Notes: generated by a model not told the origin, from the letters alone. A DNA stretch of 64,000 bases from Sphingobacterium chungjuense (GCF_011316935.1 NZ_WLYS01000009.1:62001-126000), one strand, 5' to 3'; positions 27,891 to 38,113 are shown, counted from the first letter of the stretch. Numbers and translations: made by a program.

Positions 27891-29843
27891 TTAATTTCCA
27901 ACCAATACCGATCCACCATGAGTTGGGATCGTCATCGTATAGGTTTGATTTTTGCGATTTTCTGCTTTAGAAAATACGGTACGTGCGGAAGCATCATCTT
28001 TGTATTCGACTAATTTGCCGTTGGCCAACTTAGGCAAAGTGACCTGTACCGTTTTAGTCGTAGATTCTGCATTAATTCCAGCAATATACCATTGCTCGCC
28101 CTTGCGTCGTGCTAGCACCACATATCTACCCGGATAGCCATCTAAGAATAGCGTTTCATCCCAGGTTGTAGGAACTGATTTCATAAAATCGATTGCTCCT
28201 TTACTCGCATCGGTCAAGTTATTGGGCGTGATGCCAAAGTTTTGTACGGCACTTTGAAAAACAACGGCTGTAGCGATTTGAAAAGTTTCGCTAGTAATCC
28301 GCGTTTGTCCAGCAGAATTTGTGCGATTGTGTCTTTTGTTCAACAAAACCGGTCCAAAATCCATTGCCGCAACGCTATTCCGAATGAAAGGATGCAGCGT
28401 GGCATTGAAAGCTTCCATATCATTTGCGCGCTGTGTAAAAATAAGGTTCTCGGAAGCCAACACGGCTTCGCTCGATACAAAGTTAGGGTACATACGCTCC
28501 CAGCCTCTTGGCAGGGTACAACCATGAAAGATGACCAGTAGACCATATTCGTTCGCATCAGAAAGGATCGCTTCGTATAATTGCATGGTTTCCTGCTTAT
28601 CGCCACCAAAGAAATCTACTTTGATTCCTTTAATGCCCGTTTCTTTCATCCATGCCATCTCCTTTTTACGGGCAATCGCCTCGTTCATCTTGTTTTTAGG
28701 TCCTTGCGGCGCGTCGTTCCAGTAACCGTTGGAATTGTACCAAAGCAATAGATCCACCTCTTTTTTACGCGCGTAGGCTGCCAACTCTTCGATCTTCTCG
28801 CGTCCAATATTGGTGTCCCACCAATTGTCTACCAGCGAAAACTCGTAGCCCATCGCAGCCGACAGGTCTACAAATTTCTTCTGGTCTTCTAGGTTGATAC
28901 TTTCATCTTGCCACTCTAGCCAGCTCCAAGTCGAACGGCCAAACACATAATCTTTCGATGCTTTGTATTTGGCACCAACCACATCTTGCGTGATAGTGGT
29001 CTCGAGGATGGGCTGCAAGGTCTTCCCAACCGTTAGCGTGCGCCAAGGCGTAAATCCTGGCAAAGCAAATGCAGGTTGCACAGCGCCCAAACCGTTATTC
29101 TCACCCGGTTCAGGAAATGCAATAGCATACAGTCCGGTAGCAGTCGGCTCACCGAGTTTGCTGCCGCAATAGTTGCCATCTACACCCGTTTCCGAAACCA
29201 ACACCCATCCTTTATTTTCTACTTTAAACAAGGCCGGAAAGGTAAAACCAACGCCATATTGGGATGCAGCACCTAATGGTGCATCTACCGTGTAATCCTC
29301 TTCGTAACTCGGTTTGGTCTTTTTCCAACCCACCATTGGTCGCGACTGCGGTGTCAAGAACGTGGTGGTGCGCGCTGGAAACTGAAAACCACTGTGCTCC
29401 TGCTGCATCACGATATTCGCTTGCTCGCCTTGTTGCGGAATGAAATAGCGAAAAGCTACATCATTATTGCTCACTTGGAAGGTCGTTTCGAAAGCCTGTT
29501 TTTCGCTGTTCTCCCATCTACACACTAATTCATTGGCCTGATAGCGTATATGGCTTTTCTTGAATCGCGATTCGCTGTATTGCTCATCAATAGCGCGTTC
29601 GTGTTTTAGCACGAAATTCAGCTTTTCTGCGAGCGCATGCGTTTTAGCGGTCAATCCTAGAGGCGACTTATCCAACATCATTTCCTGATCTAGGAACACG
29701 GAATAGCTCAGCTTTCCTGCATCCAAATGAAGATGAACGGCTAAGCGCGTATCCGGACTACGAACGACCCACTCCTGAGCCAACGCCGGAAAGGCAATAA
29801 TTAGAGATAGTAGTAAACTGCAAAAAACAGGTTTCATGGGCAT
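27891..29843 (-). CDS. Glycoside hydrolase family 97 (retaining type)
   Basis: 650 residues with a signal peptide ending FPALAQ (about residue 23). The N-terminal beta-supersandwich covers about 25-290, followed by the (beta/alpha)8 barrel (YEFSLVDNWWDTNIG, VDLLLWYNSNGYWN) and a C-terminal sandwich. GIKVDFFGG places an Asp near residue 412 where retaining GH97 enzymes (BtGH97b Asp415) have the nucleophile; SSEAVLASEN near 460-468 offers the acid/base Glu. Inverting SusB-type alpha-glucosidases use Glu residues instead. Retaining members are alpha-galactosidases or beta-L-arabinopyranosidases. Probably periplasmic. It is the last gene of SusC - SusD - DUF3823 - GH97, so it acts on sugars imported by that pair. 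Confidence 0.9.
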   Translation of the reverse strand: MPMKPVFCSLLLSLIIAFPALAQEWVVRSPDTRLAVHLHLDAGKLSYSVFLDQEMMLDKSPLGLTAKTHALAEKLNFVLKHERAIDEQYSESRFKKSHIRYQANELVCRWENSEKQAFETTFQVSNNDVAFRYFIPQQGEQANIVMQQEHSGFQFPARTTTFLTPQSRPMVGWKKTKPSYEEDYTVDAPLGAASQYGVGFTFPALFKVENKGWVLVSETGVDGNYCGSKLGEPTATGLYAIAFPEPGENNGLGAVQPAFALPGFTPWRTLTVGKTLQPILETTITQDVVGAKYKASKDYVFGRSTWSWLEWQDESINLEDQKKFVDLSAAMGYEFSLVDNWWDTNIGREKIEELAAYARKKEVDLLLWYNSNGYWNDAPQGPKNKMNEAIARKKEMAWMKETGIKGIKVDFFGGDKQETMQLYEAILSDANEYGLLVIFHGCTLPRGWERMYPNFVSSEAVLASENLIFTQRANDMEAFNATLHPFIRNSVAAMDFGPVLLNKRHNRTNSAGQTRITSETFQIATAVVFQSAVQNFGITPNNLTDASKGAIDFMKSVPTTWDETLFLDGYPGRYVVLARRKGEQWYIAGINAESTTKTVQVTLPKLANGKLVEYKDDASARTVFSKAENRKNQTYTMTIPTHGGSVLVGN

Positions 29844-29854
29844 AAATATATTAG

Positions 29855-30535
29855 TTAAGGTAAATTCACTCGCTGTACATTCGAATAGTAGTATTCTCCT
29901 GACAAATTGGAAAGTACGCCTACGCGGACAAACACATAATCTAGATTGGCCAGCGATGCGGGCAAGGTCGTGCTCATACTCAAAGGTTGTCCTACCTGAA
30001 TAGTAGCCGCATCCATCTCCACGCGATGCTCAAAGCGCCCTTGATCCGTCAGAATAGAGTGACCTACATAAAGTGCTACTCGACTCACATTCGCATTTGG
30101 GACCACGCGTCTGATGGAAAACTGGGCATTCAGCGTTGTGCCGGTCGCCGTGAAGGATTCGTTATCCAATACAAAATACGGAGTTACCGGAATATCGACA
30201 ACCGTATTCCCGCGTACCGTGACTTCAACCGTATCCAAATTCCGTGGCAGCCATGGCGCATCGCCATTAGTTACCAACTTGTATGTACCATCAAATAAGG
30301 ACGCGGAAAAATGACCTTCATGATCAATAAACACATCCATCGGAGTGCGTAGCTCATGGCCATCTTCCCAAAGTTGCAGTCTAGTTCCATCCGTTCTTAC
30401 ACTAACGGGATTACCTTCGTAGATGATAGTGCCCGACAAAGTAGACTTTGGTGCTTCAAAATTATCGTATTCGCAGCCCACCGAAAAAAGAGTCGCGAGG
30501 GCTAAGATAGATAGATATATGCTTGAATATTTCAT
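29855..30535 (-). CDS. DUF3823 surface lipoprotein of the PUL
   Basis: 226 residues. Lipoprotein signal with Cys near residue 21 (LFSVGCEYDN). Two beta-sandwich halves are visible: STLSGTIIYEGNPVSVRT near 33-50 and FTATGTTLNAQFSIRR near 128-143. The pattern matches DUF3823 proteins, which follow SusD genes in many Bacteroidota PULs and are thought to be extra surface glycan-binding proteins. It lies 29 bases after the SusD gene and 11 bases before the GH97 gene. Confidence 0.8.
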   Translation of the reverse strand: MKYSSIYLSILALATLFSVGCEYDNFEAPKSTLSGTIIYEGNPVSVRTDGTRLQLWEDGHELRTPMDVFIDHEGHFSASLFDGTYKLVTNGDAPWLPRNLDTVEVTVRGNTVVDIPVTPYFVLDNESFTATGTTLNAQFSIRRVVPNANVSRVALYVGHSILTDQGRFEHRVEMDAATIQVGQPLSMSTTLPASLANLDYVFVRVGVLSNLSGEYYYSNVQRVNLP

Positions 30536-30564
30536 AATAAAATCTTTTCTGATCGTAATACTGA

Positions 30565-32406
30565 TTAGTTAAATGGATTTCGAACAATCTTCGGATTGTT
30601 GTTAATCACCCCTTGATCAATAGATGCATAATAGTTGGCCATCCGGAAAAGACGCGCGCGACGGAAACGTGTCGGACGAATGCGTTGGTAAATGTATTGT
30701 CCATTCGTAGGGTGCCCTGGGCGTACCACGCGATACGGATAAAGTCCATATACCACGGCATTGCGATCCGTTTCTTCTCCATTCCATACTAAGTGAGCGA
30801 TACGCCAACGTTTCAAATCAAAATAGCGATGATCTTCAAATGCTAGTTCGACACGACGTTCTTTGCGAATCATATCCATTGTCAAATTGGAAATGCTATT
30901 AGCTGGGAAACCCGCACGTTCACGTAAAGTATTGATGTAAGTCGTGGCAGCACCTGTTTCGCCCAATTCAAAAGCAGCTTCGGCGGCATTCAGATAGATT
31001 TCGCCCATGCGATACCAAGGCCACCAGTTGCTGGCAGAGATACCGCGCGCACTCGCTCCTGAAGCATCACTCACCATCTTACGCAAATAGAATCCGGTAT
31101 TACTCACATCCTGTTGATTGTCCGCAGGGCCATCAAACCCCGTCCACAATCCGCCATCCGCCGCATAATTATCACCTAATCGTGATGTCGTACGTAGATC
31201 ATAGCCACCATCTTGCCACACGGCTACACCAGCTTGAATGCTGGTATTCCGTCCTTTAAACGTGGTTCCCGCATAGATCACTGTACCGTAAAGTCGTCCA
31301 TCTTTGTTGGCAAAGATATCTGCAGGATTGGCGTACACGATGTAATTTCCATTCTGGTCGCGATCGCGAATCGTACCGGCAGAGCCATCCAGATAATCAA
31401 AACTTTCTACAAAGCTCAACGAAGGGCTCAAGGCAGACGAGGATTCATTGTCTTCGGTAGATCCTTTTATGATATTCTCATACGTGAAACCATGTACCTT
31501 TACGCCTGTTTGAAAGTCCTTCGCAAAGATTACCTCTGCATTATTTTTGGCATTCAACATCGTGTAGAAATTCTCCCCTTTATTGGCATTGGCATTGAAC
31601 AAGCTATAATTTGAATTGGCCATAATTGCGCGAGATGCCGTCAAAGACTTTTGGTAATAGTCGCTGGCCATACTCGCAGGAATACCCACTTCGCCGCCCG
31701 GCGTGCTAATAGGCGCGCCCATCAAGTTATTGTATTTGGCGATAGACGCTGCGTATAGCATGGAACGACTTTGCAAAGCTAGCGCCGTAACGGTATTTGC
31801 ACGTGTTCTGCTGTTTGCATTCGTTGCCAAATGATCCTTAATGGCTTCCGTCTCGCTGAAAATGAAATCATAGACCTCATGCTCCTTGGCTCTAGGCATT
31901 TGCAGAGGCTCCGGATTTCCACTAAAATCGTAGATCAATTGCGTAGTCACCAAGGGTACTCCACCCATGCGCTTCACCATTTCGAAGTACACTGATGCGC
32001 GAATAAAGCGTAACTCTGCATTAAAAAGTTGTTTCTGCGCGGCAGTCAAACTACCACCAAATTGTTCTATGCCTTCTAGTGCTACACTGATATCACGGAT
32101 CAATCCGTAATCCCAGTACCGACCGTAATCGTCACCGTATTGAAAATCATTGCGCCAGTTTTGATCGCGGTGGCCAGACCACATGGCGTCGTCTATTTCG
32201 GACATACCGCCGGTATTAAATACGCCTTGCATAGTTGGCAGACGATTGTAATAATTCGCCAATAGCGACGTGATTAGTACGGGATCATTCCAAAGCTGTT
32301 CATCAGTAATGAGGTTTTTTGACGGTCGATCAAACCATTCATCATGTTTACACGAACTCGCCGATAGCGCTGCCGCTACAAGAAATATAATCAATTTAGT
32401 CTTCAT
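30565..32406 (-). CDS. SusD/RagB-family lipoprotein
   Basis: 613 residues, at the long end for SusD. The lipobox Cys is near residue 19 (LSASSCKHDEW). FIRASVYFEMVKRMGGVPLV is the SusD TPR signature; WYRMGEIYLNAAEAAFELGE and IRKERRVELAFEDHRYFDLK are the C-terminal marks, and the end INNNPKIVRNPFN is usual. It binds glycan with the SusC whose gene ends 8 bases upstream. The substrate is unknown; the GH97 points to an alpha-galactoside or beta-L-arabinopyranoside. Confidence 0.92.
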   Translation of the reverse strand: MKTKLIIFLVAAALSASSCKHDEWFDRPSKNLITDEQLWNDPVLITSLLANYYNRLPTMQGVFNTGGMSEIDDAMWSGHRDQNWRNDFQYGDDYGRYWDYGLIRDISVALEGIEQFGGSLTAAQKQLFNAELRFIRASVYFEMVKRMGGVPLVTTQLIYDFSGNPEPLQMPRAKEHEVYDFIFSETEAIKDHLATNANSRTRANTVTALALQSRSMLYAASIAKYNNLMGAPISTPGGEVGIPASMASDYYQKSLTASRAIMANSNYSLFNANANKGENFYTMLNAKNNAEVIFAKDFQTGVKVHGFTYENIIKGSTEDNESSSALSPSLSFVESFDYLDGSAGTIRDRDQNGNYIVYANPADIFANKDGRLYGTVIYAGTTFKGRNTSIQAGVAVWQDGGYDLRTTSRLGDNYAADGGLWTGFDGPADNQQDVSNTGFYLRKMVSDASGASARGISASNWWPWYRMGEIYLNAAEAAFELGETGAATTYINTLRERAGFPANSISNLTMDMIRKERRVELAFEDHRYFDLKRWRIAHLVWNGEETDRNAVVYGLYPYRVVRPGHPTNGQYIYQRIRPTRFRRARLFRMANYYASIDQGVINNNPKIVRNPFN

Positions 32407-32414
32407 GTCTTTAA

Positions 32415-35400
32415 TTAAAATGTGATGTTGAAACCTGCCATTATTACTTTTTGCTGTGGATATACCACGGCCGCAGGAGCCGAAATCTCCGGATCTATCT
32501 GAAAACGTTTTACGTTGTCAAAAGAAAACAGGTTAGAGCCATTGACATACACTCTGATTTTGCTCGAACCAATTTTGGATGCTAGATCCTGCCCGAACGT
32601 ATAGCCCAATTCCATGTTCCGAACACGTAGGTATCGTACGTTGGTCAACCAAAAATCACTGTTGCGATGATTTGGCCCTGAATTACCATTACGAATGGCA
32701 GGATAATAACCCGGAATCCACTCGCTATTCAGATCATAAGGATCAGCACCGTGCCAGCGATCTTCCAATAGATAAGCAGGCGAATTACCGCCCCCATGCA
32801 GCGCATTACGCAGTTCGTAATCCTGATTCCAAGATTGCAAAGCGCCGCCAGCGAAATCCAGATTCAAGTCAAATCCTTTATAGTTCAACCCGATACGTCC
32901 GCCAAAACTCAACATCGGAGCCCAGCCTGTCGGATATCCGATTGGACGCTCGTCCAAACTATTAATCACGCCATCGCCATTCACATCCTTGTAGATAAAG
33001 TCTCCCGGTAATTGTGTGCGGTTATTCTGCCCATCGTTATTGATTGGGTGATTACGAATTTGGTCTTCCGATTCAAATCGGCCTTCGACCTGATAACCCC
33101 ACCAAACACCACCCCAACGATCTTCAATAGAACTGCGATACTCGTTCCATGCGCTTCCAAAGCGAGGCTTATAGGTTTCGATACTGCGGTAACGCGAGTA
33201 AGTAACATTTCCACTTACCACGTACCCTACATCTCCAAAGTTACTGCTGTAGGTTAGCATACCTTCGATACCATAATATCCGTTTTTGCCTAAGTTTTCT
33301 GGTGGCAATCCATAACCAATCTCAGATGGAAGCAATACATCGTAACGTTGCGCTGGCGTTCCAGAACGGATAATCTTAAATGCATCGGCCGTAAAGGTTA
33401 GCTTGTTGTCGAACATCGCCAAATCCATACCGATATTGTAATTGGTATTCTTCACCCAAGACAGGTTGCGAATGGGTAAACCACGAGGTTGTAAACCAGG
33501 TACGTATGCCCCGTCCAAAATCGCATTTCCTTGGTTCCAGTTGTATCCGGCTAAATAGCCGTGCATCGATACACCTTGCTCCAAACCGGTTTGGCCAACA
33601 GAGAATCGGAATTTTAAATCATTAATGGTTCCTTTCAGACTTTCAAAAAAGGCTTCATCCGATAAGCGCCATCCGGCAGACATACCCGGAAATACGCCCC
33701 AACGATTGTCTTGGTAATACAGGTAAGAGCCGTCATATCTACCCAGCACTTCTAATAAATACTTCCCTTTGTAATTGTAATTAACCCTTCCGATATAACC
33801 AGCACGTGCTTCGTAATCCCAGCCATCGCCAAAGCTATTGATCTGGTCCATTTGCAACAGTGGTATATAGTTGTTGGTTGGGTTAGTACCGACCTGTTGG
33901 AAATTACGATCCCAATCCGAACGCTCGTACCCTAAGGTCGTCGATAGGTGATGATCGCCAAAATCTTTAGCATAATCTAATTGAAACTGTGCATAGCGTG
34001 CCACCACTTCACGCTCGGTCTGATAGCGCCAGCGCGAGTCGGTACCATGAGTACGGTTGTAGGCATCATTGGCTCTATCGTAAGTAAACACATCATACGA
34101 ATACTGGAAACCATCAAACTTGTTATTGGTATAATTATACGACACGGTTCCTTTGGCCGACAGTCCAAAATCGGTTTTATACTGTGCGAATAAGTTCACA
34201 TTAGCATTTCTATAGCGATTATCCTTGTATCCGGCGATGTCTCGACTGAAGATGGCAGGATTGTACGCGAAGTCATTCACATGATTAGGATACATTGGGT
34301 TGTCGTTCGCATAAGGACCTACCGTTGGTCTGTTTCTAAATAAAGCGAGAAAAGAAGAAAAGTAACCATCTCCACCTGGCAAACCCACATCCTGACTGTA
34401 CTCTTGACGACCGGAGATTTGTGTCCCCACGGTCAATCCTTTCAGAATAGTGGTCTCTAGGTTAGCCTGTAAATTCGTGCGCTTGTAAGAGAAATCTTCC
34501 ATCATCGCATCCTGATTCAGGTTACCTACAGAAAGGAAATAGTTGGAGTTGGCACTACTTCCATTGATATTAGCATTGATATAGTTTTGCGGAATATTTT
34601 TGCGCACGATCATATCATAATAGTCATAACCTTGGTAGCCAGCTTCGGTGCCGGCTTGCCATTTCGCCAGTTCCTCTGGCGTCATCACAGCAGAAGGGTT
34701 TCCGCCCTCGTTTTGCGCGGTTTCTACTAGCGCGCGCGTATATTGTGCCGCATTGGCTAAGGTCGGGAAGCGGGTTAAATTCTGCCATGCCATGTAGCCA
34801 TTGATATTAACGCGTACCGATTCGCCTTTGCTTCCCTTCTTGGTAGTCACGAGCACTACCCCGTTGGCCGCGCGCAATCCGTAAATCGCTGCCGATGCAT
34901 CTTTTAAGATGGTGATATTTTCAATATCTTCCATATTCAACGCATTAAAGGCATCCTGTCCGGATACATTGGAAGATCCCACCCAATCGTTTCCAGTTTG
35001 TCCGCCATATGGTATTCCGTCAATGACGAAAAGTGGACTACCCATATTGCGGATTTCCAAGGCCGCACCACGACCAGGTCGGCCATCTTGTGCGCGCACC
35101 GAGATACCTTGAATCTTACCAGCCAAAGCGCCAGCGGTCGTTGTGGAGGATGTTCGCACAATCTCCTTGGCATTGATATCACTCACGGCACCCGTCAAGT
35201 TGCGACGAGACTGCGTTCCGTAACCAACCACTACCACATCATCAATGGTTTGATCGTCGTCTTCCATCGTAATGTTTATAGAAGAGCGAGTTCCAATCGT
35301 GATTTTTTGTGTTTTGTAACCGATAAAAGAGACAATTAATGTTGTGCCCTCGGTACGGAGCTCAAATTGGCCATCTTTATCGGTAGTTGCGCCATCAGTT

Positions 35401-35543
35401 GTTTTTTCGGCGCTGATGCTGACGCCTTGTAATGGGGTATTATCTTCTTTCACCACGGTGCCCCGTATGGTGCGCTGCTGAGCAAATAAAGAATTTGCGC
35501 AACATAAAAAAAGACAACACAGAAGAATCTTAAAGTCTTTCAT
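32415..35543 (-). CDS. SusC/RagA-family TonB-dependent transporter
   Basis: 1042 residues from the Met at 35543, where the signal peptide MKDFKILLCCLFLCCANSLF begins; the frame extends 13 codons further without signal character. Domains: CarboxypepD_reg-like (RTIRGTVVKEDNTPLQGVSI), SusC plug signature VVVVGYGTQSRRNLTGAVSD near residues 105-122, plug with SPLFVIDGIPYGGQ and ILKDASAAIYGLRAANGVVL, then the barrel ending KVIMAGFNITF. No STN domain. First gene of the PUL. AATATTTG (- strand, 35582-35589), one base off TAnnTTTG, is a possible promoter; the same word occurs in front of araB. Confidence 0.94.
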   Translation of the reverse strand: MKDFKILLCCLFLCCANSLFAQQRTIRGTVVKEDNTPLQGVSISAEKTTDGATTDKDGQFELRTEGTTLIVSFIGYKTQKITIGTRSSINITMEDDDQTIDDVVVVGYGTQSRRNLTGAVSDINAKEIVRTSSTTTAGALAGKIQGISVRAQDGRPGRGAALEIRNMGSPLFVIDGIPYGGQTGNDWVGSSNVSGQDAFNALNMEDIENITILKDASAAIYGLRAANGVVLVTTKKGSKGESVRVNINGYMAWQNLTRFPTLANAAQYTRALVETAQNEGGNPSAVMTPEELAKWQAGTEAGYQGYDYYDMIVRKNIPQNYINANINGSSANSNYFLSVGNLNQDAMMEDFSYKRTNLQANLETTILKGLTVGTQISGRQEYSQDVGLPGGDGYFSSFLALFRNRPTVGPYANDNPMYPNHVNDFAYNPAIFSRDIAGYKDNRYRNANVNLFAQYKTDFGLSAKGTVSYNYTNNKFDGFQYSYDVFTYDRANDAYNRTHGTDSRWRYQTEREVVARYAQFQLDYAKDFGDHHLSTTLGYERSDWDRNFQQVGTNPTNNYIPLLQMDQINSFGDGWDYEARAGYIGRVNYNYKGKYLLEVLGRYDGSYLYYQDNRWGVFPGMSAGWRLSDEAFFESLKGTINDLKFRFSVGQTGLEQGVSMHGYLAGYNWNQGNAILDGAYVPGLQPRGLPIRNLSWVKNTNYNIGMDLAMFDNKLTFTADAFKIIRSGTPAQRYDVLLPSEIGYGLPPENLGKNGYYGIEGMLTYSSNFGDVGYVVSGNVTYSRYRSIETYKPRFGSAWNEYRSSIEDRWGGVWWGYQVEGRFESEDQIRNHPINNDGQNNRTQLPGDFIYKDVNGDGVINSLDERPIGYPTGWAPMLSFGGRIGLNYKGFDLNLDFAGGALQSWNQDYELRNALHGGGNSPAYLLEDRWHGADPYDLNSEWIPGYYPAIRNGNSGPNHRNSDFWLTNVRYLRVRNMELGYTFGQDLASKIGSSKIRVYVNGSNLFSFDNVKRFQIDPEISAPAAVVYPQQKVIMAGFNITF

Positions 35544-35706
35544 TTTTAGTAGAAATTTAGGTCTGTTAGCAATTAGTACCACAAATATTCAACTTCTAAA
35601 TTGCTTCTGCGGGGGTGGAATTGGTCAAATAAGATGGTGTAATATGTCGGAATTTTCACCCCTTGTAAGGTATAAATGGACCACCTTAAACTTTACTAGA
35701 TCAGGT
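35544..35706. other. PUL upstream region
   Basis: Non-coding. It contains the promoter-like word near 35582-35589 on the - strand; no palindrome like the araB operator was found. Confidence 0.4.
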
Positions 35707-35748
35707 AAAAAAAGAAGGATGAGAATCTTGATCAGATTCCCATCCTTC
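35707..35748 (-). terminator. Terminator after the large lipoprotein gene
   Basis: A 15-bp stem with one mismatch (35714-35728 with 35734-35748), followed on the - strand by seven T. It serves the - strand gene that ends at 35837. Confidence 0.85.
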
Positions 35749-35836
35749 GCCGGTTTTAATATTGGAATGCACTTAATGGATAATTGTTTGCAACCTCCTA
35801 CCTAAACAATCATCCTTAGCCATTGTATTCGTTCTG

Positions 35837-37591
35837 TTAGTATCTCACGCAACGATATGGTCGTCTAGCGTTTTGAGCAAAGTTGTGATGAGTGAGATTA
35901 CCATATGAAGTAACATTATTAGCATTCTGAGTCACAAGGTATCGGGCTACCCCAGCATTGGAGCCTGAAGGTAGGTTTGTCCAATAATCGGCTGAAGCTG
36001 TACCAACACCACTCCCCAAATTCTCTGCAGCATTCTCTAAAACACTACCCGGAGTGTAGAAACCGAGGTACAATAGCTGCAGATTATTACTTGGATACCC
36101 CGATGAATTTCCTGATGCATTACCGGTCGCAGTCCACGTCCTCGCTATACGCTCCGTACCATCTATAGTGGAGGAGATTACCGGTGCAGTACTTCCTAAT
36201 TGGTCAAAATGCCAAACCGCAGGCCCAGCCCAAACACCAGCGGGATACACACTTCCACATGGGTCTGTTGTACTTGCGGTTCCAGTCGGAGTTGCTGCGC
36301 GCCACCTCCAGTATTCGTTGTTGTAGTCCGGTTTACTATAATTATTATGCGGTCTGAAGCGATATCGATCACCCGCATCTGGCTGTGAGGGAGAGTATAC
36401 CATGTTAGTACGCGCAAAGTAAGCACCATTGACCACTATAGCAGACTCAATTAGGCGTGCATTGATCACAAATCTCGATCCATAGCTCGGTGTCAGTGTA
36501 CCTGTGATAGGCACTAAAGTCGCTGTGCTGAAGCTCCTGACTGATGCATCATCCATAGTAAGATCCAATCGATTTAGTCTAACAGTTAGTGAACCATTAG
36601 CGATATTATTGTTACGGACTGTATAAAATATCGCTTTTTTGACTGCATCTCCTGTGGAAGTCGCTGTAGCCGTCATATTAGCTCCGGTAACGGCTGGAGA
36701 ATCGGTAATATTTGTATAATCTCCTGTTCGAATGTTTAAATCGCCCATTTGAAAAACACTAGCAAATGTGCTACCTACCCGATACCCGATTTCTAAGCTC
36801 GTGGTGTTCCGAATGTCCCCAAACATACCACGAACATTTAAGTCTACTTCTAACCTAGCCGTCCTTCTACTAAAGGTAACCTGCAATGTATTGGCTCCAA
36901 ACACTGGCGTGATCACGCCACTAGCATACAATACATCGCGATTAGCAAGGCTACTACTTGCGATTAGACCGCTACCGTTAATATTCGGAACGGTAGTAGC
37001 ATTAATAGATACAGCATACCAATTATAGGTTTTACCTACATCTAAACTAGCCTCCATTGCTGTACCAGCTATTGCTTCGTTATTAGAAGCCACTGCAGTG
37101 CTTCCTTGCTCATAGAATATAATACGATAGCGTGTTTGTGCCGCCATCCTTGTTACCGCTTTGGAAGATTCTTTTACGGCCTTAGAAGTGGCTTTGGCAG
37201 CTTTATTCACCACATTAGAGTCGATGATATTTATTGGCGATGATGAAGAAGGGGAGAAACTCTGTATATCACTCAATACGTCAAATTCTGGTAGGCTTTC
37301 AATATCGTACAATGGTGGTTCGCTGTCATTTATGCCTATCGATGAACGGCGTACAGATGCTCTCGCTATTTTATCTTCTACTTCTGATGCGTTGATCGTA
37401 AATGTCGGCTCCTCTTCCACTCCGTTAACCTCGATTGTCAACTTGGCATCACCACTACTAGCAGACTTTGCATTCTCATCCTTAGTGCAAGACTGGAAAA
37501 TCGCAACAAAAAACACAATATTTAGAATATTTTTTTTAATGATAGAATGGCCAACATGGGGCTTCCGTATCTTAAAGTGCGGTAATTTCAT
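35837..37591 (-). CDS. Large secreted lipoprotein, fimbrillin/FISUMP-like
   Basis: 584 residues from the Met at 37591; the frame runs to 37663 but the added 24 residues are not signal-like. The lipobox Cys follows FFVAIFQS near residue 34. After it comes a Ser/Lys/Ala-rich linker (about 100-145, KAAKATSKAVKESSKAV) and a beta-rich middle with RLEVDLNVRG. The C-terminal part, with AGVWAGPAVWHFDQLG and the end ARRPYRCVRY, resembles FISUMP-type domains that close with a Cys-Val-Arg motif. No enzyme motif. Probably an exported surface or fimbria-like protein. The small gene upstream (37681-37884) is likely co-transcribed. Family placement is tentative. Confidence 0.65.
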   Translation of the reverse strand: MKLPHFKIRKPHVGHSIIKKNILNIVFFVAIFQSCTKDENAKSASSGDAKLTIEVNGVEEEPTFTINASEVEDKIARASVRRSSIGINDSEPPLYDIESLPEFDVLSDIQSFSPSSSSPINIIDSNVVNKAAKATSKAVKESSKAVTRMAAQTRYRIIFYEQGSTAVASNNEAIAGTAMEASLDVGKTYNWYAVSINATTVPNINGSGLIASSSLANRDVLYASGVITPVFGANTLQVTFSRRTARLEVDLNVRGMFGDIRNTTSLEIGYRVGSTFASVFQMGDLNIRTGDYTNITDSPAVTGANMTATATSTGDAVKKAIFYTVRNNNIANGSLTVRLNRLDLTMDDASVRSFSTATLVPITGTLTPSYGSRFVINARLIESAIVVNGAYFARTNMVYSPSQPDAGDRYRFRPHNNYSKPDYNNEYWRWRAATPTGTASTTDPCGSVYPAGVWAGPAVWHFDQLGSTAPVISSTIDGTERIARTWTATGNASGNSSGYPSNNLQLLYLGFYTPGSVLENAAENLGSGVGTASADYWTNLPSGSNAGVARYLVTQNANNVTSYGNLTHHNFAQNARRPYRCVRY

Positions 37592-37680
37592 ATGGATAAT
37601 AAATTGTAAAATCGATTCTTGTTTCTTATCTATCACGTTTATACGCAAATCATTTCTTTTCAAATGACTTTACTCTGTGC

Positions 37681-37884
37681 TTACATCTCAAAATCAGATG
37701 TACGGGTACCACCTTCGTCCCAATCATCAACAAATGGCGAGAAACTGTTCCCTGTGTTACCGACAGTTACTTTGGCCGACCCAGCAGCGATCGAACTTTC
37801 ATGATACAAGACGTGAATTACAATCTCTGGAATCTCATATCTCTTACGCTCAAAATGCGCATTGTTACGTGATTTTGTTTTCAT
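37681..37884 (-). CDS. 67-residue protein with ESSIAAGSA motif
   Basis: 67 residues from the Met at 37884 (a longer frame to 37950 has no support). The chain is basic at the start (MKTKSRNNAHFERKRYE), then has IVIHVLYHESSIAAGSAKV and ends in an acidic, aromatic tail FVDDWDEGG and SDFEM. I recall short Bacteroidota proteins with a similar E-x-S-I-A-A-G-S-A motif encoded just before surface lipoprotein genes, which is the situation here (about 90 bases before the lipoprotein). There is no signal peptide. Function unknown; it may be a precursor peptide, chaperone or assembly partner. Confidence 0.55.
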   Translation of the reverse strand: MKTKSRNNAHFERKRYEIPEIVIHVLYHESSIAAGSAKVTVGNTGNSFSPFVDDWDEGGTRTSDFEM

Positions 37885-38113
37885 AGTTAATAAATTAGAA
37901 TGGTGAAATTTGTGTTGCCACAAATTATTGTACAATACTAAGGACAACATCGATGTGCACCTACATCATTCCTTAAGGTTGTAGATGAAGCGCCACACAC
38001 ATTTTTTTTCTAAAATTGGCCTTTTTTCGACTTTTTGAAATCTACCTTTTAGAACAAGGCACATCATTCCCTAATTCAAATAAAAAACTGATTTTAGGTA
38101 AATGGTCGAATAA
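37885..38113. other. Upstream region of the lipoprotein pair
   Basis: AT-rich non-coding DNA that must hold the promoter of the 67-aa gene. No exact TAnnTTTG word was found at a suitable distance. Confidence 0.4.
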
